Positions 1 through 8,055 of a stretch of 64,000 nucleotides of DNA are shown one piece after another. The stretch spans positions 124,001 through 188,000 of the forward strand of contig NZ_FCNV02000007.1 in NCBI RefSeq assembly GCF_001544615.1. The letters are read 5' to 3'. The DNA comes from Caballeronia concitans. Its GTDB lineage: Bacteria; Pseudomonadota; Gammaproteobacteria; Burkholderiales; Burkholderiaceae. A program made the position numbers and the translations under genes. Under the pieces are notes generated by a model. It saw only the letters and a program-made list of their open reading frames with translations. It did not search any database and had not been told where the DNA came from. Each line of letters starts with the position of its first letter. The first letter of the stretch is position 1.

Positions 1-1335
1 GACTGGCTGCCGCAATTCGGCATTTCTTACCACCTGGGCGTCGACGGCATCTCGCTGTGGTTCTCCGTGCTGACCGCGGTGACGACGCTGATCGTGTTCA
101 TGGCGTCGTGGCGCAGCGTGACGAAACAGGTCGCGCAGTATTACGGCGCGTTCCTCGTGCTGTCGGGCTGCATGCAGGGCGTGTTTCTCGCGCTCGACGG
201 CATGCTGTTCTTCGTCTTCTTCGAGGCGACGCTGATTCCGCTGTATCTGCTGATCGGCACGTGGGGTTCCGAGCGCCGTGTCTACGCGGCAATGCGCTTC
301 TTCTTCATCTCGCTCTTCGGCTCGCTGGCGATGCTCGCCGCGCTGATCTATCTGTGGAGCCAGTCGCATACGTTCGACATCGACGCATGGCGCAACATGA
401 AGATCGGCTTCGCGCCGCAACTCGTGGTGTTCGTGTGTCTCGTGGCGGCTTTCTCGGTGAAGGTGCCGATGTGGCCGCTGCATACGTGGCTGCCCGATGT
501 CAACGCGGAAGGTCCGACCGGCGCGGCCGTGCTGCTCGGCATGTTGAAGATCGGCGGATACGGCATGCTGCGCTACGTGCTGCCGATCGTGCCCGATGCA
601 TCGCACTTCTTCGCCCCGGCGATGATCGCGCTGGCCCTCGTCGCCGTCATCTACGGGAGCCTCGTCGCGCTCGCACAGACCGACATGCGCAAGCTGCTCG
701 CGTACTCGGCGGTCGCGCACATGGGTCTCGTGACGCTCGGCCTCTTCACGTTCGACCGCATGGGCACCGAAGGCGCGGTCGTGCAGATGCTGTCGTACGG
801 CGTGGTATCGGGCGCGATGCTGCTGTGTACCGGCGTGCTCGTCGACCGCACGCAGAGCGGTTCCATCGATGCCTATGGCGGCGTGGTCAACACCATGCCG
901 AAGTTCGCCACCTACGCCATGCTCTTCTCGATGGCGAACGTCGGCTTGCCGGGCACGTCCGGCTTCGTCGGCGAATTTCTGGTGCTGATGGGCGCGATCC
1001 GCTTCAACTTCTGGATCGGCGCGATCGCGGCGCTGTCGCTCATCTTGAGCGCGGCTTATACGCTGTGGATGTACAAGCGCGTGATCTTCGGCGCGGTTGC
1101 CAACGAGCGCGTCGCGAAGCTCAAGGACATCGGCAAGCGCGAGTTCGTCGTGCTGGGCGCGATGGCCGTGCTCGTGCTCGCCATCGGTGTGCATCCGAAG
1201 ACCTTCACGGACGCCATCGGGCCGTCGGTGGAGGCCGTGCTGTCGGCGGCGCAATCGTCGTCGCTGCCCTCGGACGACAACGCGCCTTCATACGACGCGC
1301 ATCGCGTCGACGCAACGAAGCGTTTGCCGGGGTAA
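1..1335 (+). CDS. nuoM: NADH-quinone oxidoreductase subunit M (NuoM), 5' end missing
   Basis: Proton-pumping antiporter-like membrane subunit of respiratory complex I. The reading frame is open from base 1 (D-W-L-P-Q-F-G) and the gene starts left of the window; 444 residues remain. It shows the NuoM/MrpD pattern: LDGMLFFVFFEATLIPLYLLIG (with the functionally important helix glutamate, shown here in part), KVPMWPLHTWLPDVNAEGPT with its conserved lysine and histidine, and FSMANVGLPGTSGFVGEF. The tail after the last helix is long and polar. In Burkholderia-type nuo operons nuoN follows directly. Here a terminator and an opposed lysR gene follow instead, so this may be a second or rearranged nuo locus. 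The family call is firm; the operon context cannot be judged from this side. Confidence 0.93.
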   Translation, partial: DWLPQFGISYHLGVDGISLWFSVLTAVTTLIVFMASWRSVTKQVAQYYGAFLVLSGCMQGVFLALDGMLFFVFFEATLIPLYLLIGTWGSERRVYAAMRFFFISLFGSLAMLAALIYLWSQSHTFDIDAWRNMKIGFAPQLVVFVCLVAAFSVKVPMWPLHTWLPDVNAEGPTGAAVLLGMLKIGGYGMLRYVLPIVPDASHFFAPAMIALALVAVIYGSLVALAQTDMRKLLAYSAVAHMGLVTLGLFTFDRMGTEGAVVQMLSYGVVSGAMLLCTGVLVDRTQSGSIDAYGGVVNTMPKFATYAMLFSMANVGLPGTSGFVGEFLVLMGAIRFNFWIGAIAALSLILSAAYTLWMYKRVIFGAVANERVAKLKDIGKREFVVLGAMAVLVLAIGVHPKTFTDAIGPSVEAVLSAAQSSSLPSDDNAPSYDAHRVDATKRLPG

Positions 1336-1353
1336 GTTTCGCTTGCGAATGAC

Positions 1354-1395
1354 AAAGCCTCGCGGCGCGCTCATGCACTCGCGAGGCTTTTTTTT
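1354..1395 (+). terminator. Rho-independent terminator after nuoM
   Basis: Perfect 11-bp stem (AAAGCCTCGCG at 1354-1364 with CGCGAGGCTTT at 1380-1390), a 15-nt loop, and a run of eight T at 1388-1395. It lies 19 nt beyond the nuoM stop, so the transcript ends here with no nuoN. Confidence 0.9.
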
Positions 1396-1473
1396 GCCTC
1401 TCGCAAGCGCGTGAATGCCGGGTCGTTGATCGGTTATCTCTTATCGCGATTTCGCAGGATCGAAGGCCGGCAT

Positions 1474-2379
1474 TCACTCCGCGCGCGCCCGGCTCGTCAG
1501 ATGCTCGACCATGCGCTGCGCAGCCGGCTGCAGCAGATCGAAGCCCTTGAAGCACACGACGAAGCGTCGCTCGGCCCATGCATCGACGAGTGGAATGACC
1601 TTGACACCGAACACCGCCTGATAGGTCGCGGCCACTTCCACCGGCACCACGCTGATACCGAGTCCCGCCGCGACGACGCGAAACGCGGCATCGAAACTGG
1701 ACACGATCACGCGATACGACAGCGTCTTGCCCGCGCTCGCCGCCGCGCGCTGAAGCATGATGTGCACGGCCGTGGACGGCAACAGTCCCACGTGTTCATA
1801 CGCAAGCGTCGCTTCGAAGTTCAGATGCGGCTCCGTTGCGAGCGGATGATCGGGATGCACGGCAAGCGCCAGCCTGTCACGCCGATACGGCCTGTGCTGC
1901 AAGCCCTGCAGATCGACGTTGTCCCAGCACACGCCCACGCTCGCCGCGCCTTCGCGCAGCTGCCGCACGAGGTCCGACGAAAGCCGCTCTTCCACATCCA
2001 CGCGAATATTCGCATTGCCCGGCTCGCGCATGAACGCGGCGATATCGTCGAGCAAGGCTTCCGCAATCGCCGATGCCGACGCGCACACGCTCACCCGTCC
2101 GCGAAGGCCGCCGCCGAACGCGGCCACGTCATTGCCGATGCGCTCCAGCGTGAACAACACGTTGCGCGCGTGTTCGAGCATCGCGATGCCCGCGCCCGTG
2201 GGCTCGACGCCGCGCCGCGATCGCGATAGCAGCGGCACGCCGAGATCCGCTTCGAGCTGCGCAATGCGCTTGCTGATGGCGGACGGCTCGATGTGCGCTT
2301 CATCGGCGGCGCGCGCGATGTTGCGGTGATCGCATACGGCAACGAAGAGGCGCAGCGTCTTCAGATCGATGTCACGCAC
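1474..2379 (-). CDS. LysR-family transcriptional regulator
   Basis: 301-residue LysR-type regulator. The N-terminal winged helix (about residues 1-65) carries the family pattern LKTLRLFVAVCDHRNIARAA followed by SAISKRIAQLEADLGVPLL; the rest is the periplasmic-binding-like effector domain. It is divergent from the HMG-CoA lyase / CoA-transferase / MFS operon, and the 132-bp shared intergenic region carries a perfect inverted repeat. This is the usual layout of a LysR activator sensing a substrate or intermediate of the operon it faces. Inferred role: control of that operon and of itself. The ligand is unknown; HMG or a related dicarboxylate or its CoA ester is the natural guess. Confidence 0.9.
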   Translation of the reverse strand: MRDIDLKTLRLFVAVCDHRNIARAADEAHIEPSAISKRIAQLEADLGVPLLSRSRRGVEPTGAGIAMLEHARNVLFTLERIGNDVAAFGGGLRGRVSVCASASAIAEALLDDIAAFMREPGNANIRVDVEERLSSDLVRQLREGAASVGVCWDNVDLQGLQHRPYRRDRLALAVHPDHPLATEPHLNFEATLAYEHVGLLPSTAVHIMLQRAAASAGKTLSYRVIVSSFDAAFRVVAAGLGISVVPVEVAATYQAVFGVKVIPLVDAWAERRFVVCFKGFDLLQPAAQRMVEHLTSRARAE

Positions 2380-2390
2380 GGGCGTTTCCC

Positions 2391-2460
2391 TTTAGACATT
2401 CCATATCGGAACGATGACGCTTCCAAGATACCGCTACACAGTTGGCGTGGAATGTCTAAA
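2391..2460. promoter_or_regulatory. Perfect 13-bp inverted repeat in the lysR/HMG-CoA lyase divergent promoter
   Basis: TTTAGACATTCCA at 2391-2403 is repeated as its exact reverse complement TGGAATGTCTAAA at 2448-2460, 44 bp apart. Each arm also fits the loose T-N11-A LysR box. One arm sits 11 bp from the lysR start and the other 51 bp upstream of the lyase start, so each promoter has its own copy. Probable binding sites for the adjacent LysR protein; function inferred. Confidence 0.6.
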
Positions 2461-2511
2461 GTTAGCACAACGCCGGCGATACGATGACCGGCGATAACAC
2501 GGAGACGGCTC

Positions 2512-3486
2512 ATGCCCCTGTTCCCCGCGGACGTCGCGATACGCGAAGTCGGCTTGCGCGACGGCCTGCAAAGCATCCAGCAGATCCTGCCGACGGAACG
2601 CAAGCTCGAATGGATTCGCGACGCCTATGAAGCCGGCCAGCGCGAGATCGAAGTCGGCTCGTTCGTGCCCGCGCGCCTCTTGCCCCAACTCGCCGATACC
2701 GCGGACCTCGTGGCTTACGCGAAGACACTGCCCGGCCTCTTCGTATCCGTGCTCGTGCCCAATCTGAAGGGCGCCGAGCGCGCGTTCGAAACCGAAGCCG
2801 ATCTCCTGCTCGTGCCGCTTTCCGCGAGCCGCGAACATAGCCTCGCCAATCTGCGCAAGACGCCCGATGAAGTCGTCGCGGAAGTGGCGCGCATTCGCGC
2901 TGCCCGCGATGCATCGGGCGCGAAGACGCTGATCGAAGGCGGCATCGGCACGTCGTTCGGCTGCACGATTCAGGGCCGCGTCGAAACCAGCGAAGTGCTG
3001 CGCTGCATGCAGGCGCTGCTCGATGCAGGCGCGGATCGCGTGAGCATCGCCGATACGGTCGGCTATGCGGGTCCGCGCGCCGTGCGTGAATTGTTCGAGA
3101 AGGCGCGGCATATCGCGGGCGAGCGCTTCTGGTGCGGCCACTTTCACGACACGCGCGGCCTTGCGCTCGCCAACGTTTATGCGGCGCTCGAAACCGGCGT
3201 GGCGCGCTTCGATGCGACGCTCGCCGGCATCGGCGGATGTCCGCACGCGCCGGGCGCGAGCGGCAATGCATCGAGCGAGGACCTGGCGTTCATGCTCGCC
3301 GGCATGGGTATCGAAACGGGCATCGACATTCGGGCGTTGCTCGCGCTGCGCGGCAAGGTCGCGCAATGGCTCGAACACGAAACGCTGCACGGCGCGCTAT
3401 GGCGTGCGGGCTTGCCCAAGACGTTCACGCCCACATTCGCGACGACGTTCACAAATGATGCGGCGAGCGCCGCGCTCACCGCCTGA
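2512..3486 (+). CDS. Hydroxymethylglutaryl-CoA lyase family protein
   Basis: 324-residue TIM-barrel lyase of the HMG-CoA lyase / DRE-TIM family. It should cleave 3-hydroxy-3-methylglutaryl-CoA (or a close analogue such as citramalyl-CoA) to acetyl-CoA and acetoacetate. Visible catalytic elements: VGLRDGLQ with Arg16-Asp17, the metal-binding GHFHDT (His210, His212), and the signature GIGGCPHAPGASGN with the mobile-loop cysteine Cys243 and Asn252. Length matches the family. It is the first gene of a three-gene operon; the CoA-transferase begins 10 nt after its stop. It is not accompanied by leucine-degradation genes (isovaleryl-CoA dehydrogenase, methylcrotonyl-CoA carboxylase), which argues for uptake of a free acid rather than leucine catabolism. 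The exact substrate is not certain. Confidence 0.88.
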   Translation: MPLFPADVAIREVGLRDGLQSIQQILPTERKLEWIRDAYEAGQREIEVGSFVPARLLPQLADTADLVAYAKTLPGLFVSVLVPNLKGAERAFETEADLLLVPLSASREHSLANLRKTPDEVVAEVARIRAARDASGAKTLIEGGIGTSFGCTIQGRVETSEVLRCMQALLDAGADRVSIADTVGYAGPRAVRELFEKARHIAGERFWCGHFHDTRGLALANVYAALETGVARFDATLAGIGGCPHAPGASGNASSEDLAFMLAGMGIETGIDIRALLALRGKVAQWLEHETLHGALWRAGLPKTFTPTFATTFTNDAASAALTA

Positions 3487-3496
3487 GGCTTTCCAC

Positions 3497-4648
3497 ATGA
3501 GTTCGACTGCAAGACTTCCGCTCGACGGCGTGCGCGTCATCGAATTCACGCACATGGTCATGGGGCCGACGTGCGGCATGATCCTCGCCGATCTCGGCGC
3601 CGAAGTCATCAAGATAGAACCGCCCGGCGGCGACAAGACGCGCACGCTGCCGGGACTCGGCATCGGCTTCTTTCGCTCGTTCAATCGCAACAAGAAGAGC
3701 GTCGTCATCGACATCACCACGCCGGAGGGCCGCGAAACCGCGACCGAACTGATCGGCACCTGCGACGTGATGCTGGAAAACTTCCGCCCCGGTCTCATGC
3801 AGAAGCTCGGCCTCGATTACGACACGCTGAAGCAACGCTATCCCGCGCTCGTGTATGTATCGCACAAGGGCTTCCTGCCCGGTCCCTATGAAAAGCGCCT
3901 CGCGCTCGACGAAGTCGTGCAGATGATGGGCGGTCTCTCGTACATGACCGGGCCCGTCGGACGGCCGCTGCGGGCGGGGACATCCGTGAACGACATCATG
4001 GGCGGCATGTTCGGTGCGATCGGCGTGCTGGCCGCGTTGCGCGAACGCGATATCACCGGACGCGGACAGGAAGTGCAAAGCGCGCTCTTCGAGAACTGCG
4101 TGTTCCTGTCGGCGCAGCACATGCAGCAATATGCGATGACACGCGAAGCGCCGCCGCCGATGCCCGCGCGCGTATCGGCATGGAGCGTCTATGACGTGTT
4201 CACGCTGGCCGAGGGCGAGCAGCTTTTCATCGGCGCGGTGAGCGACAAGCAGTTCATCACGCTCTGCGATGTGCTCGAACGGCCCGATATTGCCGCCGAG
4301 CCGCGCTTCGCGAACAACGCGATGCGCGTCGCGGTGCGCCCCGAATTGCTCGCATGCCTCGGCGCGATTCTCAAGGATCATCGCGTGGACGAACTCGCGC
4401 CGAAGCTCGAAGCGGCCGGCATTCCGTATGCGCCCATCGTGCGGCCCGATCAGCTTCTCGACGATCCGCATCTGAAGGCAAGCGGCGGTCTCGTCCCGAT
4501 GCGAACCGATGACGGCGATACCACCGATGTCGTGCTGTTGCCGATCACGATGGGCGGCCGGCGGCCCGGCGTGCGTCATGCGCTGGCGCGCGTCGGCGAG
4601 CATACGCAGGAAGTGCTTGCGCGCATCAAGAGCCGCGTCACCGCATAA
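3497..4648 (+). CDS. CaiB/BaiF class III CoA-transferase
   Basis: 383 residues from the ATG at 3497. An in-frame start far upstream lies inside the lyase gene and is not credible; this start begins the conserved LDGVRVIEFTHMVMGP. Class III CoA-transferases move CoA from a donor such as succinyl-CoA to a carboxylic acid through an aspartyl anhydride; the candidate aspartate is Asp166 in GTSVNDIMGG. Other family marks are LADLGAEVIKIEPPGGD and the TGRGQEVQSALFEN segment. Between an HMG-CoA lyase and a metabolite transporter, it most simply activates the imported acid to its CoA ester. That substrate assignment is inference; itaconate- or citramalate-like acids remain possible. Confidence 0.9.
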   Translation: MSSTARLPLDGVRVIEFTHMVMGPTCGMILADLGAEVIKIEPPGGDKTRTLPGLGIGFFRSFNRNKKSVVIDITTPEGRETATELIGTCDVMLENFRPGLMQKLGLDYDTLKQRYPALVYVSHKGFLPGPYEKRLALDEVVQMMGGLSYMTGPVGRPLRAGTSVNDIMGGMFGAIGVLAALRERDITGRGQEVQSALFENCVFLSAQHMQQYAMTREAPPPMPARVSAWSVYDVFTLAEGEQLFIGAVSDKQFITLCDVLERPDIAAEPRFANNAMRVAVRPELLACLGAILKDHRVDELAPKLEAAGIPYAPIVRPDQLLDDPHLKASGGLVPMRTDDGDTTDVVLLPITMGGRRPGVRHALARVGEHTQEVLARIKSRVTA

Positions 4649-4729
4649 CGTTCGAAAGACAGCGAAGTCCATATCCGGCAGGGCTGCATGAAGACAGCCC
4701 GCCGGAACAACGAAGATCAGGAGACAGAC

Positions 4730-6169
4730 ATGCAGCAGAGCGTCACCGCGGGCAGTCCCCCGCTCGTCACACCGAACGTGCGCGTCGGCATTCAGCCCGG
4801 CGCGGAGATATCCGCGCGCATGGATCGCCTGCCGATCACGCGGCATCTGTGGATGCTCGTGCTGCTGATCTCGCTCGGCGGCTTCTTCGAAATCTACGAT
4901 CTGATCTTCACGGGCTATATCGCGCCGGGCATGGCGAAGAGCGGCCTGCTCGCGACCACCACGCATGCGTTCTTCGGCTTCACCGGCATTGCGGGCTTTA
5001 TCGCGGCGACGTTCGCGGGGCTGTTCGTCGGCACGTTCTGTTTCGGTTGGTTGCCGGACCGATACGGCCGCCGCGCCGTCTTCACCGTGTCCTTGCTGTG
5101 GTACTCGGCCGGCTCCGCGATCATGGCCTTTCAAACGACGCCCGAGGCGGTCATTCTGTGGCGCTTCATCACGGGCATTGGCGTGGGCGTGGAGATCATC
5201 ACCATCGACAGCTACGTGACCGAACTCGTGCCGCAGCACATGCGCGGCCGCGCGATGGCGTTCAATCAGATGGTCATGTTCGCCGCCGCGCCCGTGGCCG
5301 CGATCCTCTCTTACTGGCTCGTGCCGACGACCGTGTTCGGCATCGACGGATGGCGTGTCGTCGTGCTGGCCGGATCGGTGGGCGCGGTGCTCGTGTGGTT
5401 CATCCGCCGCTCGGTGCCGGAAAGCCCGCGCTGGCTCGCATCGCATGGACAGCCCGAAAAAGCGGATGCGATCGTGCGCGATATCGAATCGATCGTCGCT
5501 CAGCAGGCGAAGGCGCCGTTGCCGCCGCCGCTGCCCTTGGTCGAGCAGCCGATGCATCGCCGTGCCTCGTTCGCCGAGTTGCTGCAGCCGCCGTATCGGT
5601 CGCGCTTTCTGATGCTCGTGGTCTTCAATCTCTGTCAGGCGATCGGCTACTACGGCTTCGCGAACTGGGTGCCGACGCTGTTGATCGGGCAGGGCATCAC
5701 CGTGACGAAGAGCTTGCTGTATTCGTTCATCATCGCGTTCGCATTGCCCGTCGGTCCCATGCTCGCGATGCTTTACGCCGACCGCATTCAGCGCAAATGG
5801 CTGATCGTCGGCGGCGCGCTGATGGTGATCGTGTGCGGCATCGCGTTCGCTCAGGCGAGGTCGGTTCCCATGCTGATCGTGCTCGGCGTGCTCATCAGTC
5901 TCGCGGGACAAACCATCTCGGTCTGCTATCACACGTATCAGGCCGAACTCTTTCCAACCGCCATACGTTGCCGCGCGAATGGTCTCGTGTATTCGGCGAG
6001 CCGTGTCGGCGCCATGATGTCGGGCTTCATCATCGCGGCGCTGCTGCGTGACTTCGGCGTGGTTGGCGTATTCGCAGGAATTACCGCTTGCATGCTCGTC
6101 GTCGTGCTGTCGATCGGTATTTTTGGGCCGCGCACGAATGGCAAGCGCCTCGAAGAGTTGTGTCATTGA
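4730..6169 (+). CDS. MFS metabolite:H+ symporter, sugar-porter-like
   Basis: 479 residues with twelve predicted membrane segments. I chose the ATG at 4730 because AGGAGA lies just upstream; an in-frame ATG at 4688 lacks a good site. Family marks: the loop 2-3 motif GWLPDRYGRR, and VPESPRWLAS after helix 6, both typical of the sugar porter / aromatic acid-type branch. It is third in the operon with the lyase and CoA-transferase, 81 nt after the latter. Likely role: proton-coupled import of the organic acid that the two enzymes break down. No substrate can be read from the sequence. Confidence 0.88.
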   Translation: MQQSVTAGSPPLVTPNVRVGIQPGAEISARMDRLPITRHLWMLVLLISLGGFFEIYDLIFTGYIAPGMAKSGLLATTTHAFFGFTGIAGFIAATFAGLFVGTFCFGWLPDRYGRRAVFTVSLLWYSAGSAIMAFQTTPEAVILWRFITGIGVGVEIITIDSYVTELVPQHMRGRAMAFNQMVMFAAAPVAAILSYWLVPTTVFGIDGWRVVVLAGSVGAVLVWFIRRSVPESPRWLASHGQPEKADAIVRDIESIVAQQAKAPLPPPLPLVEQPMHRRASFAELLQPPYRSRFLMLVVFNLCQAIGYYGFANWVPTLLIGQGITVTKSLLYSFIIAFALPVGPMLAMLYADRIQRKWLIVGGALMVIVCGIAFAQARSVPMLIVLGVLISLAGQTISVCYHTYQAELFPTAIRCRANGLVYSASRVGAMMSGFIIAALLRDFGVVGVFAGITACMLVVVLSIGIFGPRTNGKRLEELCH

Positions 6170-6292
6170 CGGCGCTTCGATGCTTCAAGGAGCGGCAGCG
6201 GTCTTTCGTCCGATGAATGCGTGCTCACGCACTTAGCGGTCGCGAGCGGTAGGGTACGGTAGCGCGATTAGAAACGACTGTTCGGTTGCGCC

Positions 6293-7186
6293 ATGAGCCT
6301 CGTCAAAGTCACCGCACAAGAATTGAAGATCGGCACGCCGCTGCCTTTCGCTGTCTATTCGGCCAACGGCAAATTGCTTCTTACACAAGGCTATTGCGTT
6401 CGTTCGGAGAGCCAGCGCGACAAGATACTGGCGGCTGGCGGTTTCCGCGACGAAGCCCCGCCCGCGACTCGGCCTCATGCGGATGCCCCCGCACCCGGCG
6501 AAGTGCTTATCTCGACCGCGAAGCACGACGCGCCGCCAAGCGAAAACGTCATGCCGGCGAGCATGGGCGTGTTGCCGAAGTTCATCGACGCAATGCAACT
6601 CTCTCTTGTCGGCCGCCAGCACGGTCCCTTGCAAACCGATTACGTCGGCTCGATTGCGGGTCAGGCGCTGCTTCTCACTGCATCGCACGGACACGAGTTG
6701 CTTGAGCCGGGCGTGGAAGTCGATTGCAAGGCGCTGCGCGGACGCAAGGTCCATATGTTTCGCAGCAAAGTCATCGGGCGAAGCGAGACGCCGGTGCAGC
6801 TCGTCTATATCGCGCAGCCGGAAATCGTGCAGACGCATATGGTGCGCAAGCATGTACGCGTTTCGACGGAACTCGCAGGCCGGCTCATTCGCAACGACTG
6901 CATTGCCGCGGGCTTCGATGTGACTGTCGTGAACGTGAGTCTCGGCGGCGTTGCATTGAGCACGCCGGACTCGATCGTCAATGTCGGCGAGCACTTCAAG
7001 CTCGCGCTACGGCTGCGCGCCGACGGCAAGATGCATGCGGTCGTGATGAACTGCATTGCGCGCAGTCTCAGGCATGTCGATGGCGCGGTGCAGGTGGGTG
7101 TCGAATTCAGCAACCGAAGCGCCGATGTGACCGCGTTGTTGCGGGCGCATCTGTTTGAAATGGCGACGGGCAGTGCGGGGGATTGA
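6293..7186 (+). CDS. YcgR-like PilZ domain protein (c-di-GMP effector)
   Basis: 297 residues. The C-terminal PilZ domain has both halves of the c-di-GMP site: RKHVR (residues 185-189, the RxxxR motif) and NVSLGG (214-219, the D/NxSxxG motif). The preceding region, about 95-180, resembles the flagellar-brake YcgR-N domain (QTDYVGSIAGQALLL). The first 90 residues form a further small domain and a Pro/Ala-rich linker. Such proteins bind c-di-GMP and usually damp flagellar rotation or act on surface polysaccharide. It is monocistronic, with open space on both sides. The exopolysaccharide genes further on are a conceivable but unproven connection. Confidence 0.85.
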   Translation: MSLVKVTAQELKIGTPLPFAVYSANGKLLLTQGYCVRSESQRDKILAAGGFRDEAPPATRPHADAPAPGEVLISTAKHDAPPSENVMPASMGVLPKFIDAMQLSLVGRQHGPLQTDYVGSIAGQALLLTASHGHELLEPGVEVDCKALRGRKVHMFRSKVIGRSETPVQLVYIAQPEIVQTHMVRKHVRVSTELAGRLIRNDCIAAGFDVTVVNVSLGGVALSTPDSIVNVGEHFKLALRLRADGKMHAVVMNCIARSLRHVDGAVQVGVEFSNRSADVTALLRAHLFEMATGSAGD

Positions 7187-7598
7187 GCGGAGTAGCGCGC
7201 TGTTATTTCGTTCCATCAAGTGTCACCTAAGCGCTTGAGCTTTAGTACTTCATCCCATTCTGTCAGCCCTTCCATTCAATTCTTGCAAAACATTGGGCAT
7301 GGGGTGCAACTAACTGTCCATTCTGTATCTTCCCTTAGACCCGGCAGATTCACTGCCAATTAAATCGCGCTTGGCAGAATCCCTCTCCTCCGCCTCAGGC
7401 AAGAGCCGTCGAATCAGCCAGATTTTTTAGTCGGCGCTACAATCCCGCTGCCCTGCAATGCACAGCCGCCGGTGCGTGGCGACAAGCGGCCGTTCGATAA
7501 ACGCTGCTACGCATGTCACCGCGAGGCCGCTGGCTGCCGCCTCACACAGCCAGCCATTTGCGCTACCGCTGAATTCAACGCACAAGCCGGAGCTGCTC
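7187..7598. other. 412-bp intergenic region upstream of the molybdenum hydroxylase operon
   Basis: No credible gene. It is clearly less GC-rich than the flanks. In-frame codons run upstream of iorA from 7458, but that extension (Arg/His/Ser-rich, no similarity pattern) looks non-coding. It must contain the operon promoter; I could not place it with confidence. Confidence 0.5.
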
Positions 7599-8054
7599 AT
7601 GACCACGCTTTCCATCAATGGCCAGTCGCATAACGTCGATGCCCCGCCCGATATGCCGCTGCTCTGGGTGCTGCGCGATATCGTCGGGCTGACCGGCACC
7701 AAGTTTGGCTGCGGCATCGCGCAATGCGGCGCATGCACCGTGCATCTCGATGGCGTCGCGGTGCGATCGTGCGTGCTGCCTGTCGCGGCCATCGGCGATA
7801 AAAAGATCACGACCATCGAAGCCGTCGGCGCCACGCCCGCAGGCAAGAAAGTGCAGGACGCTTGGAATCAGCTCGATGTCGTGCAATGCGGCTATTGCCA
7901 ATCGGGCCAAGTCATGTCGGCGGCCGCGTTGATCGCGACCGTCCCCCATCCGAGCGATGCGGACATCGACGCCGCCATGGCCGGCAACATCTGCCGCTGC
8001 GGCACGTATAACCGCATTCGCGCGGCTATCAAGCACGCGGCGAAGGAGGCTTGA
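7599..8054 (+). CDS. 2Fe-2S small subunit of a molybdenum hydroxylase (IorA-like)
   Basis: 151 residues from the ATG at 7599, which has GGAG seven bases upstream. It carries two [2Fe-2S] clusters: the plant-ferredoxin-type set Cys38, Cys43, Cys46, Cys58 and the C-terminal set Cys97, Cys100, Cys132, Cys134 in CGYCQSGQ and CRCGTY. This is the electron-transfer subunit of xanthine-oxidase-family enzymes of the isoquinoline 1-oxidoreductase / nicotinate dehydrogenase / aldehyde dehydrogenase type. It passes electrons from the Mo centre of the next gene towards the cytochrome c encoded third. It has no signal peptide of its own and is probably carried across the membrane with the Tat-exported large subunit. 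Confidence 0.92.
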   Translation: MTTLSINGQSHNVDAPPDMPLLWVLRDIVGLTGTKFGCGIAQCGACTVHLDGVAVRSCVLPVAAIGDKKITTIEAVGATPAGKKVQDAWNQLDVVQCGYCQSGQVMSAAALIATVPHPSDADIDAAMAGNICRCGTYNRIRAAIKHAAKEA

Positions 8055-8055
8055 G

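Noticed and set aside
3476-6166. 896-codon open frame on the minus strand opposite the CoA-transferase and MFS genes
   Set aside because: It is the mirror of two firmly identified genes; its product is His/Arg/Asp-rich with no family pattern, as is usual for antisense frames in high-GC DNA.
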